Both the position numbers and the translations under genes were made by a program. Shown piece after piece: positions 1 through 11,280 of a stretch of DNA of 64,000 nucleotides (position 1 is the first letter of the stretch; each line of letters starts with the position of its first letter). The notes beneath the pieces are model-generated. The model did no database searches, was not told where the DNA came from, and worked only from the letters and a program-made list of their open reading frames with translations. The DNA lies in the NCBI GenBank assembly GCA_036435485.1, contig CM071598.1:138364148-138428147 (forward strand). Reading direction: 5' to 3'. The stretch is from Saposhnikovia divaricata (taxonomy: Eukaryota > Streptophyta > Magnoliopsida > Apiales > Apiaceae).

Positions 1-90
1 TTTATAGAAAACAATTATGTTGTTCTCATCATAGGGTCCATTGAGACTGACATGAGACAATCTCTGACAAAATATCCTATCTTCCCACGC
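1..90. repeat. Window-end direct repeat, left copy (closure overlap)
   Basis: These 90 bases are identical to 63911-64000, with no mismatch seen. They lie inside the internal region of retrotransposon E, not at an LTR edge, so the repeat is not a transposon end. It indicates that the underlying unit is 63,910 bp and closes on itself, as a circle or as a head-to-tail tandem array. Joining 63910 to 1 makes element E complete with matching target duplications. Confidence 0.95.
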
Positions 91-2143
91 TTCTAGCACA
101 CAACTTTTGACTTCTGACTCTATCACTTATTACCCTTCTATTCTTCCGATTACGCTTGCAACTCTATGCATTTACCTCAGTGCAATCTCGATACATTTCC
201 TCAAATTCTTATCTTCTAACCATGAGGTCTTGTTAATCTCTGCTAATTCTCATCCTGTGGGCAACTACTGTGCCCCCACTCTCTCAACTCTAAATCTAAT
301 GAATTCTACATTCTTCCCTTTAACTGAATCACATTTCTTTAAAATAATTGTGAAAATTCTCTAGTTATGTCTTCCTCTTTTTATCATCTTGCTCCATCCT
401 GGTCAACTCTCTTCTACTCTTATTAATCATGATTCTTTAAACTGGGCTCACACAAGTTCTTAATTCCAATACAATCACCTTACTTCACATTCATATTTCA
501 ACTTTCTTCTGATAGTTCCTCCTGATAATCTTTGCAAATAAATCCATCCTGCTTCACTCTGCTTTACTCACGTTATCCCGCTTCAGCTCTAAAATTTTAT
601 ACTCAACAATTGGTCTCCAAACATTCAGAATCTTATGATAATCCATTTATTACCTCCAAACTCAAACGGTGTCCTAAATAATCTCTTATCAACACTAATT
701 ATCTTGTGCCAAACATCTCCATCATCATTCTCTTTTCAACCTTTAACAAAATTAGCAATCTTGTGTTATTGTTACATGCTCTTTTCCTTTGCTCAATTCT
801 CAATAATACTGAATCTTGTACATATATTATCAATCCAATAAATAATCCAATTTGATATGCCATCTCTAATTAACACCACTTCTCAACTTGCTCAACCAAT
901 GCTTCGTCAACGTAACTGCAGTTTCAACCACCTAGGATGTTGTCGCGTCTATCTTTACAGCTCTTCATCACTGGTAATTCTAAAATCTTCGGGGTTTCAT
1001 ACAAAAGAAATTGATAGAATGAATAGGTGTCAAGTATGAATATACACTAGATTGTGTTTGATAAAACTTTTTGTAAAAGGATTTAACCGAGAGATCAATA
1101 TGATCTTTGAACCATTATCAGGTTGCGTTTGTCACTTGGTCACCCACCATAGTACATAAAGATGGCCAGTCTTTAGTACTTTCATGACAAACACAATCAG
1201 TGGCGTCCCACCAGACTTCTATCACAAAGATAAAATGTCCCTAAATCCCCTATATACATAGGTTGTTCATCTCAGTTTGAATAAGGAAGATCAAATATTC
1301 GGGGAAAATAATAAAATTCAAGAATCTCAAATCAAATATAGAGTTGGATCAAGTGTCCTCCGAAAATATGGATATTTCTGAAAGATAAAAACTGAATTCA
1401 AGTGAATCTAATATACGAAACTCATCACCAATGAAGTATAGTTGAGTACCAAACGTATGCATCGACTATCGAATAAACAAATCGTTCAAGAAATTCATAA
1501 TTACTCATAATCTCACTCTTGTAACTAAGCACTTATATACCTAGCTGCCAAAACCGTCCTGACACTAATGAGTTGAATAATTAAGAAAATCTTAATTCAT
1601 TCTCGATTTTAATCGTCCCTGCAAAACAAATGCTTCAGTAACGATATAAACCGTGAATTCACTTACAATTGTTCAAAGCAACAACAAGAATCAATTCAAT
1701 TTCCCAAATGGGGAATCAATTAAGAATTTAACCAAGCTCAATGGCTAATAGTACACGACTACGGCCTTACTTCCAATCCGTGCTAACAATCGCTTCCCAC
1801 ATCTTATTTCCAGTCTTCTCGCACTCTCGTTATTACGTTCATATCGTAACTAAAGTCATAAAAATTTGTAGAAGGTACGCGAAAGTCTCGATGTAGTGTC
1901 ATTCAGACAGGTAGCTTCAACGGCTCCGTTAACTCATGCAACTCTAGATTAACTACCTCGACCACAACCAAATCTTTGAACGAATCGAAGTCCTACGCGC
2001 GCGATATGCCAAAAGACCGTACAACGTCGCAATACTCGTCGGAATACCCTAAGGCAAACCTTATCCTAAATCATTCTACCTAACTTCGGTCTCACACACG
2101 TATACCAACCCATCCTAACTGGTTTCAGTGACCATAACCTGTA

Positions 2144-2155
2144 GCTCTGATACCA
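2144..2155 (-). other. Primer-binding site of element E
   Basis: The minus strand reads TGGTATCAGAGC, complementary to the 3' end of plant initiator Met-tRNA. It lies two bases inside the inner edge of the LTR at 2158. This identifies the 2158-5434 LTR as the 5' LTR of a minus-strand element. Confidence 0.93.
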
Positions 2156-2157
2156 AC

Positions 2158-5100
2158 TGTGGCATCCCATAATCCGGGGTACAGATTTGGGGCCACTAAC
2201 CACAATCCACACAACACATACCTGGACATAAACATAATATAATAATAAAATACCCCTGATCCAAGATCATATACAGGTTATGGTATGAAACAAACTATTG
2301 AATTACATTAATACAATCCAAACTCCGAATAAAATGGTTTTACAAATTACTAACAGCTAAGTCCATCTGTTGAACTAATTAACCAACCTCTGACAAAGCT
2401 TGAGTCACTACCCGACCAAGTCAACAACTTGAACACCACCTCTCGCTGTAGGAACAAGACTACTCATCTGACCACAAGGTCCACTCATCTCGTCTCTATA
2501 AACTGGAGAAATAAAACAACAATGCAAGAGTGAGCCAACAGTGCTCAGCAAGTATAGATGTGTATAAATATCAAGAACACTAATAAGCTTTGATCAACAA
2601 GAACAAACATCATAGGCTTCAAAGGAATCAGACTTTAAGCAATTCAAACTCAATGTATAGATTAGAATTGGATTTTTATATATTTAAAAAAAAAATAGTG
2701 GAGTTAGGCGGCTAATCAGACCCGCACTAACCCCGGACAGTGCACACAGCAAAGTCCCTCTAAATGGATCCACGGCACACATTGGCCTTAACTTTTGACC
2801 ATTAAACTAGTCTCCCCGAAGGGACTCCTCTGACCATAACATGGTCTCCCCGAAGGGACATCTGAAAATATTCCAATTCTATATGCAACGCACTAGGTGT
2901 CGGAACAATCGACAACCCTTGCCAACCAACTAACTGGAAACTCACGTTCCAAAACAACAACTCATAATCCAAGAGTCAATGAAAGATTCAAGATCAACAG
3001 GTGTCGACAAGTTCGACACAACAATTGGGTAATAAATGAAGAACAACAACCTCAAAAGGTATCAACAATTTTGATAGAATACAAGGTGATAACCGAATAA
3101 TCAAGATCTTCAATAAATAGCGACGAGTTCGATAATAAATGGGGTGGCATCATAATCAAAAGTAATTAAAAGTAAATTTCACTTGAACAAGAAGTGAAGA
3201 GAAGTACTTGCCTGGTAAACCAGCTTAACCGTCTAATTATTTGGCCGTCACACTTAATCACTGACTTCCATACGTCTTGTCCACTTAGTTTAACAATCTT
3301 TATCTCAAATCAATACCTCATTCTGACCTTTTTCTAATTTAAACACCTCTCGCAAACATACTGGATTCAAATACAGCATTTAAACTCTTAGTCCAATGAT
3401 TAATCACTTTTACGACTCAATATCACGTAATACGCGTAAATCACATAACACTTAGCCATTTAATCCACATCAGACAGACCATACTATTCACATTCTACAT
3501 TTAATCAACTTCAGAAACATTTAAAACTCGCTACCAGCCAATACACATAGCTCACATAGCATTTAAGCAGGTAAATTCCATAAAATAGCACATAATACTC
3601 ACTTCCATAATTAACTGATCTCAAGATATAATTTTAAAACAATCCTCGATCCTGGTTTTTGAATAAAACCACACTCAGAATATTTGAAAGTATTTTTAAA
3701 ACATTTTCTGGATTTTTAAACGATTACCTACTATTTCTAAATCATTTAAAAAAGAAAATATATTAATTAAGAATTAAATAACCCTAATTAAATTAATTAA
3801 AATCAACTAATAACTAATTAATAAAATTATTCGATAAATGATTATACTTATCAAATAATTAAATTAATTAAATTATTAATTGAAATTAATTAAAATAATT
3901 AAAAGTATTTAACTCTTAATTATTTTTCAAATTAAAAGTAAATAACTAAATGATTTTCGAAATTAAATAATTACATTCATAATTCAGAAATAATTCTGAA
4001 TTTTGAGAATATATTTTAGAAAACAATTTATGAATTTTAAAAGTAAATTTAGATTTTTATTTAAGGTCTTTAAAGTAAAAACAATTTTGAAAATAAAGTA
4101 AAATTAAGGTAAAACAGTAATTAGTAAAGGTAAATACATTTTTACCAAATTACCACCTTCTTCCCCCCCTGCTTTACCTCCGGTCGGCGGCTCCACCGGA
4201 AAAAAAATCCGGCAACCCCCGAACTTATTATTCCGGCCACAGCAACTCACAAACACACGCGATTTCACTCGTCTATTACCACAGTAACTTATATACACAA
4301 CAAACACTCAAACAAACCGCAAAAATCGAACTTAAATCGACCATAACCACGGGTTTCCGGCGAACCCGGCGGCCATGTCCGGCGAGGGGTCGAACATACT
4401 GAAAATCAAATCAAACTTCGTGTTATTAGTGTCAAAACGAAGCTTAGAACATAACAAAGCTAACCCCTAACACCTTTTACCCGGACAATCGCCGGATAAT
4501 CCGAAAAATCGAGTCAAAAAAATTTGAATAAACCACATGACATAACAATTAACCACACAATTCGACTCCAAATCATCATACAAAGCTAATGGAAGCATCA
4601 AAACAAGCAAAAATTTCACTAATCAAAAAGCCCCAATTCTTCACCAAGAACCCTAAAATTCGAAAATTAAAATTAAAATTTATAAAAAATCGAGATGATA
4701 ACCTGGGTAGATGTTGACAACAGATTCAGATAGCAGATGTTCCAGGCTTCGATTTGGTTATTCGAACATCAAAAACGGATAACAGAATCACCTTCAACCG
4801 TTGATTTGATTCTCAAGAACACCTTGAAAATTAAAATTTTTGAAAAAATAAATTTACTGATGAATAAGATTGGGACAGGTGGCTTGCAGCTGATTGGGTG
4901 AGATGTAGATAAGATTTTGATAGTTCAGTAAAATTATTAACGAAGATATTTATTTCCGAATTACTCGGAACCCTAATTAACAATTAATCGGTCCTAAAAT
5001 TACCGATTAAATCCATTACGGGTCCGATTCGAACGAAAATATTTTGACGAGACATAACGAATCTACTACTGAGAATTTGTAAAACTTATAAAATGAATAA

Positions 5101-5434
5101 AGTACGAGTCTCAAATATTTTGAGATTTGTTTGATCAATTTTGATACGAAAATGATTTTAAGTCGAAGCCCCAGGGATATTGAAAACAGCTTTTAATGGA
5201 TGAAGTCAACTAATTGACACGCATCACGAAAAAGACATTTAATCTTATCCTTTAACACATAGCACATAAAAAAAATACAAACGGGAATCTTTTCGATCAA
5301 TTTAGTGCTTCTCCTCAGATACCGGTCAACAATTAACACCTTGACTCGTCAAACTGGAATAAAATAGTAAAAATATTTTTATTCCTTTTTAAAAAAAATA
5401 GTATTTAAATAAATTAATAATCACGGTTCTTACA
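2158..5434 (-). mobile_element. Element E 5' LTR
   Basis: A 3277-bp LTR. On the minus strand it begins TGTAAGAACCGTGATT and ends GGATGCCACA, so it has TG...CA ends. It is nearly identical to the LTR at 57369-60675. The two differ by scattered substitutions, a C-run (6 bases near 4165, about 16 near 59375) and an indel of about 29 bp near 4536 (present near 59750). Its outer edge is followed by the target duplication 'ggagg'. The small reading frames inside it are AT-rich chance frames. Confidence 0.93.
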
Positions 5435-5439
5435 GGAGG
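5435..5439. repeat. Target-site duplication of element E (right copy)
   Basis: 'ggagg', identical to 57364-57368 on the far side of E once the molecule is closed. Collapsing the duplication restores the uninterrupted C-type LTR sequence, as seen in the sibling copy at about 32208-32230. Confidence 0.93.
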
Positions 5440-7481
5440 GATTCCAACGGCAGATTATTATTTATCTTGAGGAATGTTATTATTAAACATTATTTATATT
5501 TCCATAAAGTATCAATTACTTGGAAATCTTTCGAAGAATGTTATTTGAATATTATCTCAGCCGAGAAATATTAGGTGAATATTATTTTTTGAATATTCAC
5601 TTAGAGTTTGATTATTTAATGAATAATTACTTTGATGTCCATTGGAATTTTATTTATTAAATGAATATTACTTTCCAATATTCATTTAAGGTTTTATGTA
5701 CTTGATGAATATTATTTTAAAATATTCATTGGAAGTTCTATTTATTTAAGGAATATTATTTCGAATATTCCTTTAAAGTTTTGATTACTAAATGAATATT
5801 ATTTGGATATTCATTTAGAAGATTATTTATTAAATGAATATTATTTTCAAATATTCATTTAAGGTTTGACTTATTTATTGAATATTATTTTAAATATTTA
5901 TTGGAGTTTAATTATTTAATGAATGTTATTTTGAATATTCATTTAAGGTGGGATTTATTTATAAATAATTCTATATATTCATTCGAGGATTACTTACGAG
6001 CAATATTATGATTTAATAATATTCCGTAATTATTATTGAGTTAATAAATATTCTTGGAATATTTATTTAATTCTTTTAAATTCTTTTTAAAATGATTTAT
6101 ATTATTCAAAGATTATCTTTCACCTCCAGATATTATGTAAAATATTTCGGAGTCTTTTTACGACTATTTTATCAAGGAAAGGTTCCCAACTCCTTATTTT
6201 TCATTTAAATCTATCTTAAAAGGATTTAAATGCTCGCTCAAACTTCCATATTATAGGGGAACCTTACTTGAGAAATGTTATCTATCTTGTTGACTTCCCG
6301 GTCATAAATCTTTTAAAACTATTCTTTTCACTCGCAACTTGGTTGCTGTTCATCAATTGAATCTTTGAGTAACCTTCTCATCATTCGAGGGGTAAGATTA
6401 TTGGAACAAGATGGTATCCTCTAACAAGCAGCAGCTTGGGAGATATGATGTTGAATTTTCCTTTCCAACTAGATACGACTACTTTGTGGAGTCTTATCAA
6501 CAAGTATCATACTTGGGGAAAGGGGGACGAACTTTATGTTCAGAGTCATGAACTTCTTTTCGAACTTGGAGTCGTGTAAGAGGCCGAGTAGCACCTGTCC
6601 ATCCCATTGGCCCAACCGTTTGCCGGGGAGATCTAACAGGGCGGTAGACAAGTAAATCCGTCAGCTCTTCCTTCTACCGGTAGTAAATCTAAATTGAGCT
6701 GTACAATCTGCGACTGCTCATCATAAGGGTTGGAACAGCGGGCGCGGTGAATACTCCAGCAATAGTTCATCATTTAAATTCATTTATTTTCTGCAGCATT
6801 ATCATTGTTGGCAGTATTGGAAAAGTATTCATAATTGGAATTGCAATATTTTCCTACAAGTTCCTCTTTTATGATAAATGATAATATCTTGCTTATCTTT
6901 GACATAGCAGATATTCCCACCTATATATGCATTTTGAGTTACCTTGTAACTTCATCGTTATGTTATACTGGCATCATTTCCGTAAATGCATGGCATATGG
7001 TTTGAAAGATATTTTTGAACTATTATATATTATCAATCAGTTATACATTATTGTTGGTGGGCTATTGCTCACCCTTGCTTTATTATTATATCACAACAAC
7101 AGCTAGACTAGATGACTCGCACAAGGCGCACTCGACGCTGGCGAGGACGATGAGACTACCAGAGCTGAAGAAGAAGCTACTGGTAGGATAGATTCATTCT
7201 TTCAGTACCATGTATATGGGCTAGTATGACTTATGCAAATGGATGGCAAAGAGTATGTATTTATATGGTAATTCTTTTGGGTTGTAAGAACTCCAAATGT
7301 GATTAATAAAATTTGATTGTTACTCTGATTTCATCTCTGGGACTATAACGGGTGTGTTTTATATTGTTGTGTTGGGTCATAAAGATGTAATTTATTTTAT
7401 GTTGAAGTAAGTTCAAGTATTGTGGACAGAAATGAAAACCGTAACGACCGGATCCCGGACCCTGGATCTGGGGGTGTTACA
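5440..7481 (+). mobile_element. Element C 3' LTR, second part (after the E insertion)
   Basis: Continues the C-family LTR interrupted at 57368 by E. It matches 32213-34176 plus 48962-49376 (C's 5' LTR) and ends with the family's terminal sequence 'gggggtgttaca' at 7481. Together with 54959-57368 it gives an LTR of about 4.45 kb. The next five bases, 'ctggt', should be C's target duplication; the partner copy is not in the window because C's outer 5' LTR is missing. No gene is seen in it. Confidence 0.88.
5470..6080 (+). repeat. Hairpin-rich AT minisatellite inside the C LTR
   Basis: About ten imperfect units of roughly 55-65 bp. Each contains a near-palindrome of the type AAATGAATATTATTT...AATATTCATTT, followed by a 'aaggttt'- or 'gaagtt'-like spacer. 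The same array is present in every LTR of the B, C and D subfamilies, so it is an LTR component and not an independent repeat. Confidence 0.8.
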
Positions 7482-7843
7482 CTGGTAATCTTTCTAGAAC
7501 TTTTCTAACCCAGTACTGGAATTTCTTCTTTCACACTCTTAACCATGTTTTTTCCTCAGATAGAACAAATCAAGATCGAATACCTGAATTTACTTAAAAA
7601 ATAGGATATGCGGTCGCCAATAATTTGAGGATTAATTTTGGAAAAATACTGCTTGGTCAAATCATTTTAAAGATGAAACACTTGGGAACAAGAGATGTTC
7701 AGACTCAAAATGTCAAATGTCTATATCCAAGGTTTCTACAGCTAATATTAAATGATTTTTTGTATGATGAAGACAGGGCACGCTTGGAAAATGGTCAAAA
7801 GGTGGAATGTTCTTCCATGAAGACGAATGTAATTAATTACATA
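7482..7843 (+). other. Flanking remnant with a retroelement-like reading frame
   Basis: The sequence into which C inserted, lying between C's LTR end and the CACTA terminus at 7844. A frame at 7625-7880 contains a block with 'YPRFLQLILNDF', which resembles a segment I associate with plant retroelement gag-region proteins. It has no proper start or end and runs into the CACTA terminus. Most likely it is a retroelement scrap that was the target of both C and the CACTA element. Family assignment is weak. Confidence 0.4.
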
Positions 7844-9389
7844 CACTACACCATAAAACGGCCATTGCAACCATATTTTTGATGGTTTGTCGAAAAACGT
7901 TGCTATTGAGAAACCACATAACATAAACTGCAACGGCTTTGAAAAACATTGCAATAACATTGAAAAAATTCAAGAGAGTTAAAAACATTTTGTCTATTGC
8001 AACAGTTTTCTTAAATTGTTGCAGTAAATTTGACTTTTGGGCCCAAAAAATTGGCGGGCTTATAAATGTCTCCTAAATTGTGAGAGCGGGATTTCCCTAA
8101 TACTTTTGCCGGGCTTCCAAAATTAACAAAAGAAAAAAGAAAAGGGGAAACATAACACACAACACCACAGACTCAACACACAAACACGCACACAGACTAA
8201 ACCCAGATCTGAAGAAGCTCGAAGAGAGAAATTCAAGCTCGAATACTCAAGCTCGAAGAAGATTAAGGCTTGAAGAAGGTAAACCATCGATCCTCTTCCC
8301 TCAAATTGATTTCAAATCGAGCATGCATGTTCCTCCTTGTTCTTTGTTTAGCTTTGAATTGAAGATTAAGGCTCACATCTTTGTTATTCTTCTTTAATTG
8401 TTCTTTTTTTTGTGTTCTTAATTAGGGTTTTAATGTTTCTTATGTTAATTCGAAATATATAATTGGGTATTTATCTTTGTTTATAGGGTTTATCTTGTAC
8501 TTGGGTTTATCTTTGTTCTTAAAGTGTTTATTGTGTTCTTAAGTATGTTCTTTGCTAATTTTTATTTTTTTGTAAAGAAATTTCTAATTGGGACTTGTCC
8601 ATTTTGCTGCTCAGTAAATTAAAATAGTTATGCTATATTTTTCTTTATGTTAAATTTGGAATTTTACTTGAATTTTGCTTTATTTTGTTTAGCCCTGATG
8701 TTATATTTATGCTCGATCTGTTCTGTTTCGATAATCCTTGTTCTGTTTTTACTTGTCTGTGTAGAAAATAGGTTAGTGACTTACAAATATGACATGGGTT
8801 TCACTTTTAAAGTATAGTGAGGCTTATAGTGATGGGGTGATGGATTTTGTTCGAAATGGATTTGATAATTTTGCCGTTGGAGATGAACCTAAATGCCCCT
8901 GCAAAGATTGTAGTAATCGTTTCTGGTTCTCTGAAGAATATGTGTATGATCATCTGATAGCTAATGGTCCGTGTCCATCATTTAGTAATTGGATATATGA
9001 AGTGTCGACCCCGAAGTTTAGAAAGCCTAATGATGACAGGGACTGCGAGGGGGGTATGGGTCTAGGTGATGATTTTGATCAAATGATTAACAATGGAGGT
9101 AGAGTTAGAAATGGAATGAGTAATGATGCAAAAGATTTGCACAAGGTTATTGAAGAAGGGAAACAGCCTCTGTATCCCAGGTCTGAAAAATGTACTCTTT
9201 AGGTTTTATCATCAAACTTTACCTACTGAAGTGCACTCATGGTTTTTCCGAGTCTGCCTTTAGCGATATTCTAGAGTTGTTAAAGGAGGTATTTCCCAAT
9301 ATAAATCTGCCTTCTTCTTTTAATGTTGCCAAAAACATGATTAGAGATTTAGGCCTTGATTATCAGAAAATACATGCTTGTCCGAACAA
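7844..9389 (+). mobile_element. CACTA-2: left end of a transposase-bearing CACTA element
   Basis: Begins with the inverted-repeat sequence CACTACACCATAAAACGGCC, preceded by 'ata' as a possible 3-bp target duplication. The first 200 bp hold repeated 'gttgca' or 'ttgcaac' motifs in both orientations, typical of CACTA subterminal repeats. Then come a leader-like stretch (8150-8290, repeated 'aagctcgaa'), an intron-like T-rich stretch (about 8281-8770) and the N-terminal part of an En/Spm-type transposase (8789-9390). The element stops abruptly at about 9390, where copia sequence begins, so most of the transposase and the right terminus are missing. Confidence 0.82.
8040..8788 (+). other. CACTA-2 leader and intron-like segment
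   Basis: No coding region is seen. 8150-8290 is rich in 'acacaca' and 'aagctcgaa' and looks like a transcribed leader. A GT at about 8280 ('gaaggtaaac') and AG dinucleotides near 8765 could bound a T-rich leader intron just before the first transposase codons. The splice sites are inferred by eye only. Confidence 0.4.
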
Positions 9390-9390
9390 C
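8789..9390 (+). pseudogene. En/Spm (CACTA) transposase, N-terminal part, frameshifted and truncated
   Basis: The first frame (8789-9202) carries a transposase-associated domain: 'KCPCKDCSNRFW' and 'VYDHLIANGPCPSFSNWIYE' match the Cys-rich CPC..C and HL...G....W pattern at the N-terminus of plant CACTA transposases. An acidic linker and 'EEGKQPLYP' follow. A one-base frameshift near 9188 moves the frame to 9190-9390, which continues as the TNP2-like region ('ELLKEVFPNINLP', 'AKNMIRDLGLDYQKIHACPN'). Family proteins go on for several hundred residues with the catalytic domain, but here the sequence switches to copia at about 9390. The product could not be an active transposase. This is presumably a copy of the enzyme class that moved CACTA-1. 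Confidence 0.85.
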
Positions 9391-9391
9391 A
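9385..9391. other. Chimeric junction: CACTA transposase joined to copia pol
   Basis: Left of this point the plus strand encodes TNP2-like transposase ('HACPNN'). Right of it the minus strand encodes the last residues of copia RNase H ('ELGMVSGS'). Neither element has its own terminus here, and there is no target duplication or LTR end. The exact base cannot be fixed because the 'aacagc' bases could belong to either side. Confidence 0.85.
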
Positions 9392-11023
9392 GCTACCAGA
9401 GACCATCCCTAGTTCATTTACCAGCCTTGTAAATACAGCTTCACTCAATGGCTTGGTGAAGATATCTGCAAGCTGTTGTTCTGTAGACACAAAATAAAGC
9501 TCAATATTCCCTTCCTCTACATGTTCTCTGATAAAATGGTACCTTATGCTGATGTGCTTGGTCATTGAATGCTGTACTGGATTACCTGTCATAGCAATAG
9601 CACTTTGATTATCACAGTAAATAGGTATTTTACTGTACCTCAATCCATAATCCAGTAATTGATTCTTCATCCACAGAATCTGTGCACAACAGCTACCGGC
9701 AGCAATATACTCTGCTTCAGCTGTAGATGTAGAGATTGATTTTTGTTTCTTGTTGTACCATGAAACAAGTCTATCACCAAGAAATTGACAACTTCCACTG
9801 GTACTTTTTCTGTCTATCTTACAGCCTGCAAAGTCTGCATCAGAGTAACCAAGTAGCTTGAAGTCTGATTCTCTTGGATACCACCAACCTAAAGTTATGG
9901 TTCCCTTTAGATATTTGAAAATTCTCTTCACAGCTGTTAGATGTGGTTCTCTTGGATCTGCCTGAAATCTTGCACAAAGACATGTTGCATACATAATGTG
10001 AGGTCTGCTTGCTTTTAGATAAAGAAGAGACCCAATCATCCCTCTATAGCTTGTCATATCCACTGGTGAACCTGTGTCTTTGTCCAACTTTGTTGCTGTT
10101 GCCATGGGAGTTGTTGCAGATGAGCAGTCAAGCATGCCAAATTTCTTGAGAAGATTTCTGGTATATTTTGCTTGATTGATAAAGATTCCATCATCTGTTT
10201 GCTTCACCTGTAGCCCTAGAAAATAACCGAGCTCTCCCATCATGCTCATTTGATACCTAGACTGCATGAGCTCGGCAAACTTCTTACAGATTTTATCATT
10301 AGTAGATCCAAAGATTATGTCATCTACATATATTTGAACTAATAACAGATCACTACCAAGATTGAAGTAGAACAAGGTTTTATCAATTGTACCTCTGTTG
10401 AACCCACTTTCTAAAAGAAATTGAGCCAGAGTTTCATACCATGCTCTTGGAGCCTGCTTAAGTCCATAGAGTGCCTTGTCAAGCCTCTAGACATAATCTG
10501 GATACTTGGGATCTACAAATCCTGGTGCTTGTTCAACAAACACTTCTTCTTCAAGTTTTCCATTCAGAAAAGCACTTTTCACATCCATCTGAAAAACCTT
10601 GAATTTCTTGTGAGAAGCATATGCTAGAAAGATTCTTATTGCCTCCAACCTTGCAACTGGAGCAAAAGTTTCATCATAGTCTATGCCTTCTTGCTGTGAA
10701 TATCCTTTGGCCACAAGTCTGGCCTTGTTTCTTGTAACAACCCCATCACTGTCAGTTTTGTTTCTGAAAACGCATCTAGTACCAACAACAGATCTATTCT
10801 TTGGTCAAGGTACAAGGGTCCATACTTCATTTCTCTCAAATTCATTTAACTCCTCTTGCATTGCTGTTATCCAGTCAGCATCTTGAAGAGCTTCTTCCAC
10901 TTTCTTTGGTTCAGATTTGGACAGAAATGCATGAAACAAACATTCATTTGTTGTAGCACTTCTTGTCCTAACTTTTGCATCTGGATCTCCAATTATTAAA
11001 TCAGGTGTATGAGATTTTGTCAT
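9391..11023 (-). pseudogene. Copia reverse transcriptase-RNase H (pol 3' half), interrupted by two stops
   Basis: From the minus strand: a linker and RT start ('ALQDADWITAMQEELNEFE', 'NEVWTLVP'), RT fingers and palm ('GYSQQEGIDYDETFAPVAR', 'VFQMDVKSAFLNG', 'LDKALYGLKQAPRAWYETL'), the active-site 'YVDD' near 10325 and then 'FFLGLQV'-type palm sequence. RNase H follows with 'GYSDADFAGC', 'STAEAEYIA', 'YCDNQSAI' and the terminal 'ADIFTKPL'. One reading frame covers almost all of it but is broken by TGA (10805-10807) and TAG (10487-10489). The protein would copy element RNA into DNA. The last codons run into foreign sequence at the junction near 9390. Domain order is normal for Ty1/copia (RT before RNase H). 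Confidence 0.93.
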
Positions 11024-11206
11024 TTCCTAGCTGAAGGTAAATGACTTCTGTCAACAGTTGATCCTCCCCTTTGATCAATGTTCTCCTGATTATCTTGATG
11101 CCTTTCTTCATTCTCTGAGGCTCCCCCTGAATTTGATCGCTCAGAGTTTGAACTGTCAGAATTTGGACTTTCAGAGTTTGAGTCATCAGAGTTTGAGTTT
11201 GATCCA

Positions 11207-11280
11207 GATGATTAGATTTAAGGATACTTTCCCTGATGCCCTGCAATCACAAACAATTACTGATGATTAGATTTAAGGAT
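11207..11280 (-). repeat. 19-bp direct repeat at the copia protease-integrase deletion
   Basis: 'gatgattagatttaaggat' occurs at 11207-11225 and again at 11262-11280. This is where the polyprotein jumps from the gag/pre-protease segment ('KKAKGSKQV') to the integrase-RT linker. Protease and integrase, about 2 kb in intact relatives, are absent. The repeat is probably a footprint of the recombination or replication slip that removed them. Confidence 0.65.

Larger units (their letters stand above)
1..2157 (-). mobile_element. Element E (Ty3/gypsy), 5' part of internal region
   Basis: This is the part of E next to its 5' LTR. On the minus strand it starts with the primer-binding site and would hold gag, protease and the first part of reverse transcriptase. 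No long open frame survives; the small frames on either strand are AT-rich and match no family I recognise. It is assigned to E by position (between the primer site and the closure point) and continues at 63910 on the minus strand, where a reverse transcriptase remnant is visible. Coding content is unresolved by eye. Confidence 0.75.

Noticed and set aside
2144..2155. tRNA gene fragments at the 'ctctgatacca' sites
   Set aside because: Only 12-13 bases match the tRNA 3' end and each lies next to an LTR, so they are primer-binding sites. No tRNA cloverleaf was seen in the window.
4104..4307. Gly-rich minus-strand frame in E's 5' LTR
   Set aside because: It lies in the GC-rich 'ccggtcggcggctccaccgg' segment of the LTR and is disrupted in the other LTR by the longer C-run.
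7625..7960. Independent gene at 7625-7882
   Set aside because: The frame has no supported start and runs across the CACTA terminus at 7844, so it cannot be one gene. It is listed as a retroelement-like remnant.
9341..9400. Extra C-terminal residues on the copia RNase H ('CSDKHVFSDNQGLNL')
   Set aside because: These codons lie left of the chimeric junction and are antisense CACTA transposase sequence, not part of the copia protein.
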